A program made the position numbers and the translations under genes. From an uncultured Frankiales bacterium (GTDB taxonomy: Bacteria; Actinomycetota; Actinomycetes; Mycobacteriales; SCTD01): DNA of 15,331 nt. Positions within the stretch are counted from its first letter, which is position 1. The number at the start of each line of letters is the position of its first letter. Of the stretch, positions 10,134-15,331 are shown one piece after another. The stretch spans positions 1-15,331 of the forward strand of contig CAMLIA010000100.1 of NCBI GenBank assembly GCA_946479905.1. The letters run 5' to 3'. Under the pieces are notes generated by a model. That model saw nothing but the letters and a program-made list of their open reading frames with translations. It made no database searches and was not told the DNA's origin.

Positions 10134-10892
10134 GTGTGGGAGATCGCAGGCCGCTCGTTCACCAGCCGGCTGCTGGTCGGGACGGGCAAGTTCCGGTCGC
10201 ACGAGGTCATGCGCGAGGCGCTGGTCGCCTCCGGTGCCGAGATCGTCACGGTGGCGCTGCGGCGGGTGGACCTGACCCGGCCCGAGGAGGACGTGCTGAG
10301 CTTCGTCCCGCCCGCCATGACGCTGCTGCCGAACACCTCCGGCGCCGTCGACGCCGACGAGGCGGTCCGGCTGGCGCGGCTCGGCCGGGCGGCGACGGGT
10401 GCCGACCTGGTGAAGCTCGAGGTGACGCCGGACCCGCGGACGCTGGCTCCTGACCCGATCGAGACGCTGCGCGCGTCCGAGCGGCTGGTCGCCGAGGGGT
10501 TCGTGGTGCTGCCCTACTGCTCCGCCGACCCGGTCCTGTGCCGGCACCTGGAGGAGGCCGGCTGCGCGACCGTCATGCCGCTGGGCGCCTGGATCGGCTC
10601 CAACCGCGGGCTCCGGACGCGGGACGCGATCGAGGTGATCGTGTCGCAGGCCTCGGTGCCGGTCGTCGTCGACGCCGGGCTGGGGGTGCCGTCGGACGCG
10701 GCCGAGGCGATGGAGATCGGCGCCTCCGCCGTCCTCGTGAACACCGCGATCGCCGTCGCCTCCGACCCGGTCCGGATGGCGCGCGCCTTCGCCCTCGCGA
10801 CCGAGGCCGGCCGGCTCGGGCACCTCGCCGGGCCGGGCGCGGTGTCGGACGTGGCGTCCGCGTCCTCACCGCTCACCGGGTTCCTCGCGTGA
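10134..10892 (+). CDS. thiG: Thiazole synthase ThiG
   Basis: ThiG builds the thiazole phosphate ring of thiamine from deoxyxylulose 5-phosphate, ThiS-thiocarboxylate and dehydroglycine. The GTG at 10134 gives 252 residues, normal for the family, with GGGGAG 5 nt upstream inside the riboswitch. An ATG at 10113 lies inside the conserved aptamer core and is rejected as start. Visible features are [26 protein letters not shown], the Schiff-base lysine in [48 protein letters not shown] and VLVNTAIA. The wording is closer to the E. coli ThiG (VLPYC.ADPVLC, IGSN, SPLTGFL) than to ThiG of thiO-type operons. The usually conserved GAPIGS reads GAWIGS here. Its stop overlaps the thiH start (GTGA), so translation is coupled. 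Confidence 0.95.
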   Translation: MWEIAGRSFTSRLLVGTGKFRSHEVMREALVASGAEIVTVALRRVDLTRPEEDVLSFVPPAMTLLPNTSGAVDADEAVRLARLGRAATGADLVKLEVTPDPRTLAPDPIETLRASERLVAEGFVVLPYCSADPVLCRHLEEAGCATVMPLGAWIGSNRGLRTRDAIEVIVSQASVPVVVDAGLGVPSDAAEAMEIGASAVLVNTAIAVASDPVRMARAFALATEAGRLGHLAGPGAVSDVASASSPLTGFLA

Positions 10893-11959
10893 GCGCGCCA
10901 CCCGGGAGGTTCGCCGCGTTCCTCGACTCCGGGGCGACGCTCGCCCCCGGCCTGCCGGCGCTGCTGGAGCCGGGCAGGGACCTCGAGGACCTCGCGCAGC
11001 GGGCCCGGGAGGTCACGCTGCAGCGGTTCGGCCGGGCCGTCCGGCTGTTCGCCCCCCTCTACGTCAGCAACGCGTGCCTGTCGTCGTGCACCTACTGCGG
11101 CTTCTCCAAGGGGCTCGACGTCGCGCGCAAGACGCTCTCGGTGGCCGAGGTGGTCGAGGAAGCGCAGTCCCTGGTGGCGCAGGGGTTCCGGCACCTGCTG
11201 CTGGTCAGCGGCGAGCACCGGATCGAGGTGTCCGCCGACTACCTCGTGGCGTGCGTCGAGGCGCTGCGGTCGTTCGTGCCGTCGATCTCGATCGAGACCC
11301 AGACCTGGTCGGACGACACGTACGCGCGGCTGGTCGAGGCGGGGCTCGAGGGGGTCGTGCACTACCAGGAGACCTACGACCGGGCCCGCTACGCCGAGAC
11401 GCACGTGGCGGGGTGGAAGCGCGACTACGACCGGCGGCTGGCCTCGACCGAGCGGGCCGCGGAGGCCGGCGTGCGGCGGCTGGGGATCGGGGTCCTGCTC
11501 GGGCTGTCCGCCGACTGGCGGGCCGACGTGCAGGTGGTGGCCGAGCACGCGCTGTGGCTGCAGCGGCACTACTGGCGGACCGAGGTGACGGTCTCGCTGC
11601 CGCGCATCAAGCCGTCCGCGTCCGGCTTCCAGCCGGTCGTCGCCGTCACGGACGCGGAGTACGTCCAGGCGCTGTGCGCGCTGCGGCTGGTCGCCCCCGA
11701 GGCCGGCATCGTGCTGTCGACCCGGGAGTCGGCGGTGCTGCGCGACGGCCTGGTCCGGATCGCCGTGACGACCATGAGCGCGGGCTCGTCCACCGAACCC
11801 GGCGGGTACCTGCACCCGGGCGAGGCGCAGGAGCAGTTCGCCATCAGCGACGAGCGGTCACCGGCGGCGGTCGCCGCGATGCTCGTCGAGGCCGGCTACG
11901 ACCCCGTCTGGAAGGACGCCTTCCCGCTTCACGACGCCGAGAGGTGGGCGCGGAGGTAG
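10889..11959 (+). CDS. thiH: 2-Iminoacetate synthase ThiH (tyrosine lyase)
   Basis: A radical SAM enzyme that splits tyrosine into p-cresol and dehydroglycine, the glycine-derived precursor used by ThiG. The protein has 356 residues. The [4Fe-4S] motif is Cys63-x3-Cys67-x2-Cys70 ([12 protein letters not shown]). Further ThiH features are [43 protein letters not shown] and the C-terminal PGGY and PVWKD. The GTG at 10889 overlaps the thiG stop. A clear AP-like or HydG-like extension is absent, and residue order follows E. coli ThiH closely. ThiH is oxygen-sensitive and yields p-cresol, while most Actinobacteria use the glycine oxidase ThiO, so its presence is notable. The 3' end overlaps the convergent TetR gene by 31 nt. 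Confidence 0.95.
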   Translation: MSAPPGRFAAFLDSGATLAPGLPALLEPGRDLEDLAQRAREVTLQRFGRAVRLFAPLYVSNACLSSCTYCGFSKGLDVARKTLSVAEVVEEAQSLVAQGFRHLLLVSGEHRIEVSADYLVACVEALRSFVPSISIETQTWSDDTYARLVEAGLEGVVHYQETYDRARYAETHVAGWKRDYDRRLASTERAAEAGVRRLGIGVLLGLSADWRADVQVVAEHALWLQRHYWRTEVTVSLPRIKPSASGFQPVVAVTDAEYVQALCALRLVAPEAGIVLSTRESAVLRDGLVRIAVTTMSAGSSTEPGGYLHPGEAQEQFAISDERSPAAVAAMLVEAGYDPVWKDAFPLHDAERWARR

Positions 11960-12519
11960 GCCTTGACGGCGACCTTCGCCTCGGCGACCAGCACCGGGTC
12001 GCCCTCGGGGTCCCGGCGGAAGGCGAGGGCCAGCAGCGCGTCGCCGACCTCGACGGCGTTGCGCAGGATGTCGAGCGGCACGTCGACCCGGACCAGTCGC
12101 GCGAGCGCCTTGGCGACCACCACGTTGTTGTCGGCCTCGGGGTCGAGCAGGTGCTGCTGCCCGACCGGGCCGCCGAACGACAGCACCTGGAAGCCGGGCT
12201 CGGTGCGGGAGAACGCGACGTAGGCGTCGATGACCCGGTCGACGACCTGCTCCCACGGGCCGCTGCCCAGCGCGGTGAGCAGCTCGGAGAAGCGCTCGAA
12301 GGACCGGCGCGCGAGCGCCTCGGCGACGGCGTGCTTGTCCGGGAAGAACTGGTAGAGCGACCCGACCGACACCCCCGCGCGGCCGGCGATGGCGGACGTG
12401 GACAGCCCCTCCGGTCCCAGCTCGTCGAGCAGCTCGGCCGCCGCGTCCAGCATCCGCTCCACCCGCAGGGCACTCCGCCGCTGCACCGGTGCGCGGCGAG
12501 CAGTCGCGACCCCAGCCAC
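11929..12519 (-). CDS. TetR/AcrR-family transcriptional regulator
   Basis: A 196-residue one-component repressor-type protein. After a basic N-terminal tail (about 1-20) comes the TetR DNA-binding domain (about 20-68) with the helix-turn-helix TSAIAGRAGVSVGSLYQFFPDKHAVAEAL. The helical C-terminal half is the ligand-binding and dimer domain; the ligand cannot be predicted. The GTG at 12519 has AGGGAGG 4-5 nt upstream and supports this start over upstream in-frame codons. It is divergent from the solute-binding protein gene with only 30 bp between starts, so it is inferred to control that operon and itself from this gap. Its 3' end overlaps thiH in antisense by 31 nt. Confidence 0.92.
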   Translation of the reverse strand: MAGVATARRAPVQRRSALRVERMLDAAAELLDELGPEGLSTSAIAGRAGVSVGSLYQFFPDKHAVAEALARRSFERFSELLTALGSGPWEQVVDRVIDAYVAFSRTEPGFQVLSFGGPVGQQHLLDPEADNNVVVAKALARLVRVDVPLDILRNAVEVGDALLALAFRRDPEGDPVLVAEAKVAVKAYLRAHLSAS

Positions 12520-12549
12520 GGCGCCTCCCTTGACCGCTGACGGCAGAAC
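12520..12549. promoter_or_regulatory. Divergent control region between TetR gene and binding-protein gene
   Basis: This 30-bp gap must hold or adjoin the promoters of both genes. TTGACC (12530-12535) on the plus strand resembles a -35. A matching -10 would fall near 12553-12561, inside the annotated start of the binding-protein gene, which raises the chance that translation really begins further down (TTG at 12601). Imperfect inverted bases (TGACCG and CGGCA, 12531-12544; GTGA and TCAC, 12550-12564) are possible operator halves, but none is a convincing TetR palindrome. Confidence 0.35.
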
Positions 12550-13977
12550 GTGAACGATCCTCACATCAGGAACCCCCTGCTGTCGAGGAGCACCCAGACG
12601 TTGCTCAGCCCTCGTGATCGCCTGCTCGCAGCGCTGTTCGCGTTCCAGCTGCTGGTCGCAGCGGTGCTCGGCGGCTTTCTCGTGCACGACCTGCGCAAGG
12701 ACGACAACCGCACCGTCGCTGTGACCCAGGCCCCCGGCGGCGCGGTGGCGCAGCCGACGGCGACCGCGACGGCCAGCGCCGCGAGCACGGGCAGCACCGG
12801 CAGCAAGGGCACGACGGTCACCACCACGACCGGTCCCGGCGGGGGTGGCGCCACCGTCCCGCCGGCCAAGGCCGACAACAACGTGATCGCCGCCGGGGCG
12901 CCGATCAAGGTCGGTGCGGTCGTCAGCCAGACCGGCGCCATCAACTTCGCCAGCAGCGCCCAGGCGACCAAGGCCTACTTCGACATGGTCAACCGGGCGG
13001 GCGGCGTCAACGGGCACAAGATCGTGCTCGACCTGCGCGACGACCAGCTCGACGCCCCGCGCGGCAAGGCGCAGGCGCAGCAGATGCTCGCCGAGGGCGT
13101 CTTCGCGTTCACCGGCTGGAACGCCCCGAACACCGAGAACGGCATCGTCCCGTTCCTGGAGCAGAACAAGGTGCCGCTCATCGGCGGGTACGGCGAGCGG
13201 GCCGAGTACCACTCGTCGTACTCCTACATCTTCAGCGCGAGCTACGGGCACTACGGCTTCCAGATGGGCTCGTTCCTGGCCGAGCAGGGCGTGAAGAAGC
13301 CCGGTCTGGTCTTCATCAGCAACAACGAGTCGACCGCGGACGCCAACCTCGTCAAGGCGTTCAAGGCCGGCTTCAAGAGCAAGGGCGTGACGCTGTCCGA
13401 CAACGACGTGGTGGCCGAGGACGTGACGCACTCGAGCTACGACGACCTCGTCACCCAGTTCCGGCTGGACGGCGTCGACGGCTTCGCCAGCCTGCTCGAC
13501 CAGACCGCGTACAACCGGCTGCTGCAGGCGCAGGCCCGGCAGTCCTACTACCCGAAGCACGCCGCCGACTCGCTGTTCGTCGACCCGTCGGTGAGCCAGT
13601 CGAGCAAGACCGACGGCGTCTTCGTCGCCGGCGACTACGAGTTCCTCGACGGTGGCGGGCCGGAGGTGCAGAAGTACGTGAGCACCGTGCGCGCTGCCTA
13701 CGGCGCCCGGGCGCAGATCAACTACTTCGGCGAGCAGGGCTGGGTCGACGCCGCCGTGTTCGTGGCGGCCGTGAAGGCGATGGGCACGACCATCACCCGC
13801 GCCAACCTGCTCAAGGTGATGGACGGCCTCAGCGGCAAGGGCGGCTTCGGGTTCACCAGCGACCTGCAGTTCGCCCCCGGCAACCGCGACATCAACCGGT
13901 GCATCAAGTTCGGCAAGGTCGTCAGCGGCAAGGTCACCCGGGTCACCGACTGGCGCTGCGACGGGCAGCCGTTCTGA
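12550..13977 (+). CDS. Membrane-anchored LIV-type solute-binding protein
   Basis: A 475-residue extracytoplasmic binding protein of the Peripla_BP_6 (branched-chain amino acid/amide) class. A hydrophobic helix at about 24-46 (RLLAALFAFQLLVAAVLGGFLV) has no lipobox cysteine, so it looks like an uncleaved membrane anchor rather than a lipoprotein signal. A Thr/Ala/Gly-rich linker follows (about 55-112), then the two-lobed binding domain (about 118-475), starting PIKVGAVVSQTGAINFASSAQATKAYFDMVN. Cys451 and Cys470 near the C-terminus could form a disulfide. The GTG at 12550 lacks a Shine-Dalgarno. TTG at 12601, 10 nt after GAGGAG, is an alternative that keeps the anchor. No ABC permease or ATPase is next to it; instead it overlaps a GPH transporter by one base (TGATG). 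The ligand is unknown. Confidence 0.85.
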   Translation: MNDPHIRNPLLSRSTQTLLSPRDRLLAALFAFQLLVAAVLGGFLVHDLRKDDNRTVAVTQAPGGAVAQPTATATASAASTGSTGSKGTTVTTTTGPGGGGATVPPAKADNNVIAAGAPIKVGAVVSQTGAINFASSAQATKAYFDMVNRAGGVNGHKIVLDLRDDQLDAPRGKAQAQQMLAEGVFAFTGWNAPNTENGIVPFLEQNKVPLIGGYGERAEYHSSYSYIFSASYGHYGFQMGSFLAEQGVKKPGLVFISNNESTADANLVKAFKAGFKSKGVTLSDNDVVAEDVTHSSYDDLVTQFRLDGVDGFASLLDQTAYNRLLQAQARQSYYPKHAADSLFVDPSVSQSSKTDGVFVAGDYEFLDGGGPEVQKYVSTVRAAYGARAQINYFGEQGWVDAAVFVAAVKAMGTTITRANLLKVMDGLSGKGGFGFTSDLQFAPGNRDINRCIKFGKVVSGKVTRVTDWRCDGQPF

Positions 13978-15320
13978 TGGCCCAGCTGTCGCGCAAGCTG
14001 ACCGTCTCCTACGCCACGGGCGCGGTCGGCAACGGCGTGTTCGTCACGGTGCCGGGGCTGCTGCTGCTCTTCTACATGACCAACATCCTCGGCATCGGCG
14101 CGGGCCTGGCGAGCGCGGCGCTGTTCGTCCCGAAGCTGTGGGACGCGTTCGCCAACCCGCTGATGGGCGGCATCTCCGACCGCAGCACCAGCCGGTTCGG
14201 CAAGCGCCGGCCGTTCATGCTGGTCGGCGGCCTCGGCACCGCGCTCAGCTTCGTGCTGCTGTTCACCGCGCCCAAGCTCGGGTCGGAGGTCGCCAGTGCG
14301 GTCTACGTCACGGCCGTCTTCACCGTCGCGATGACGTTCTACGCGGTGTTCTGCGTGCCGTGGTCCGCGATGCCGCCGGAGATGACCGACGACTACCACG
14401 AGCGGACCCGCATCACGAGCGTCCGGATGGTGCTGCTCACCGTCGGCATCCTCGTCGGCGGCGCGCTCGCGCCGACGATCGCCGGGGCCGACTCCGACGG
14501 GAAGGGCGGCAGCCGGGCCAGCTACGCCACCATGTCGGTCGTCGTCGCGGCCATCCTCGCCCTCGCGTTCCTCACCGCGTGGTGGGGGACCCGCGAGGCG
14601 CGCGGCACGGCGCCGCTGGAGGGCCCGCGCCCGACGCTGCGCCAGCAGTACGCCGTGGTCAGCGCGAACAAGCCGTTCGTGTCGCTGTGGTTCGGCTACA
14701 ACCTGCAGGCGATGGCCACCGCAGCGATGCTCACCGGCGCCCAGTACGTCGCCGTCTACGTCCTCGGTGACGCGAAGAAGTCCACGCTGCTGTTCGTCTT
14801 CCTGGTGGCGCCGTGCGCCGTCATGGTCCCGCTGTGGCGGCGGTTCTCACGCACCCGCGGCAAGCTGCTCGGCTACCTGCTCGCCACCGGGATCTGGGGG
14901 CTGACGGCGACGTCGCTGGTGTTCGCCCGGTCCGAGGCCGAGGTCGTCATCTACGTCCAGATGATCCTGCTGGGGGTGGGGTACGCCGGCATGCAGCTGT
15001 TCCCGTACGCGATCCTGCCCGACCTCATCACCGACGAGCACGACGGCCGCGCGGGCATCTTCACCGGCGTCTGGCAGGGCGGGGAGACCATCGCCTTCGC
15101 GGTCGGACCCGCCCTGTACGGCCTGATCCTCGCGGTCACCAGCTACCACTCGTACAAGGCGGGCACCCCGGCGCCGACGCAGCCCGGGTCCGCGCTGACC
15201 GGACTCGTGGTCGGGTTCTCCGTGCTGCCGGGTCTGCTCACGCTCGCGAGCGTCCCCTTCCTGAGGCGCTACAAGGCGATCGACGACGACCTGTCGACCC
15301 GCGTCCTGGAGCCCGCATGA
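13977..15320 (+). CDS. GPH-family (MelB-like) MFS transporter
   Basis: A 447-residue, roughly 12-helix transporter of the glycoside-pentoside-hexuronide:cation symporter family. The diagnostic segment around helix 2 and loop 2-3 is WDAFANPLMGGISDRSTSRFGKRRPFMLVGG (55-85). The family's usual D-x3-D-P reads D56-x3-N60-P, so the second cation-site acidic residue of MelB is replaced by Asn. Other family features are VPWSAMPPEMTDDYHERTRI after helix 4 and YAILPDLITDEHDGRAGIFTGVWQGGETI in the C-terminal half. The ATG at 13977 overlaps the stop of the binding-protein gene, so the two are co-translated. GPH members carry sugars, glycosides, sulfonates and other solutes, so the substrate is open. Confidence 0.9.
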   Translation: MAQLSRKLTVSYATGAVGNGVFVTVPGLLLLFYMTNILGIGAGLASAALFVPKLWDAFANPLMGGISDRSTSRFGKRRPFMLVGGLGTALSFVLLFTAPKLGSEVASAVYVTAVFTVAMTFYAVFCVPWSAMPPEMTDDYHERTRITSVRMVLLTVGILVGGALAPTIAGADSDGKGGSRASYATMSVVVAAILALAFLTAWWGTREARGTAPLEGPRPTLRQQYAVVSANKPFVSLWFGYNLQAMATAAMLTGAQYVAVYVLGDAKKSTLLFVFLVAPCAVMVPLWRRFSRTRGKLLGYLLATGIWGLTATSLVFARSEAEVVIYVQMILLGVGYAGMQLFPYAILPDLITDEHDGRAGIFTGVWQGGETIAFAVGPALYGLILAVTSYHSYKAGTPAPTQPGSALTGLVVGFSVLPGLLTLASVPFLRRYKAIDDDLSTRVLEPA

Positions 15321-15331
15321 CCACCCGCCCC
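15317..15331 (+). CDS. Start of a further operon gene, cut by the right edge
   Basis: An ATG at 15317 overlaps the transporter stop in an ATGA and opens the frame MTTRP before the window ends. The overlap geometry matches the other coupled genes here, so a third gene of the binding protein and transporter operon is likely. Five codons reveal nothing about its product, which may well identify the substrate. Confidence 0.45.

Noticed and set aside
12550..12564. GTGA-N7-TCAC as TetR operator
   Set aside because: Four-base arms are expected by chance at this GC content, and the site lies over the putative start codon; mentioned only as a possibility.
12712..12885. Ala/Thr/Gly-rich coding stretch as a tandem repeat
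   Set aside because: It is low-complexity linker coding without a repeating unit; best read as the flexible stalk of the anchored binding protein.

Overview
The window is about 15.3 kb of very GC-rich, densely coding DNA. The G/C-biased third codon positions, frequent GTG starts, leaderless-looking genes (TANNNT followed by 6 nt and GTG) and a PASTA kinase of the PknL kind near a class II DAHP synthase all point to a high-GC Actinobacterium (Actinomycetia). I see nothing that fixes the genus. There are no tRNA or rRNA genes, insertion sequences, CRISPR arrays or phage genes. No gap between genes exceeds about 200 bases.

Layout. (1) 1-1556: the start of a minus-strand gene that runs off the left edge, and a plus-strand class II DAHP synthase. 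(2) 1553-3867: a minus-strand ECF-like sigma factor fused to an anti-sigma-like zinc motif, a membrane helix and an extracellular Ig-like domain. It is divergent from a plus-strand threonine aldolase, and the two starts share a 17-bp promoter region with a nearly symmetric -10 element. (3) 3860-9934: a minus-strand run of six genes in transcription order: LysM lytic transglycosylase, PASTA Ser/Thr kinase, endonuclease IV, a small unknown protein, an EamA-family exporter and a class I DAHP synthase. The last gene has its own leader, with an 18-codon peptide containing Tyr-Trp-Tyr-Val-Phe and a terminator hairpin, which is a textbook ribosome-mediated attenuator. (4) 9935-11959: a TPP riboswitch followed by thiG and thiH. 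(5) 11929-15331: a TetR regulator divergent from a membrane-anchored LIV-type solute-binding protein, which overlaps a MelB-like GPH-family transporter. The transporter in turn overlaps the start of a further gene cut by the right edge.

Functional themes. Both DAHP synthase classes, which catalyse the first step of the shikimate pathway, lie within 5 kb. Only the class I enzyme has a visible aromatic amino acid attenuator. The LysM enzyme and PASTA kinase are a plausible peptidoglycan-sensing and remodelling pair. thiGH encodes thiazole synthesis using tyrosine lyase (ThiH), with proteobacterial-looking sequence, and thiS is not nearby. The TetR, binding protein and GPH transporter cluster looks like a substrate-responsive uptake module of unusual composition. 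All three convergent gene pairs overlap at their 3' ends (4, 8 and 31 nt), leaving no room for intergenic terminators.
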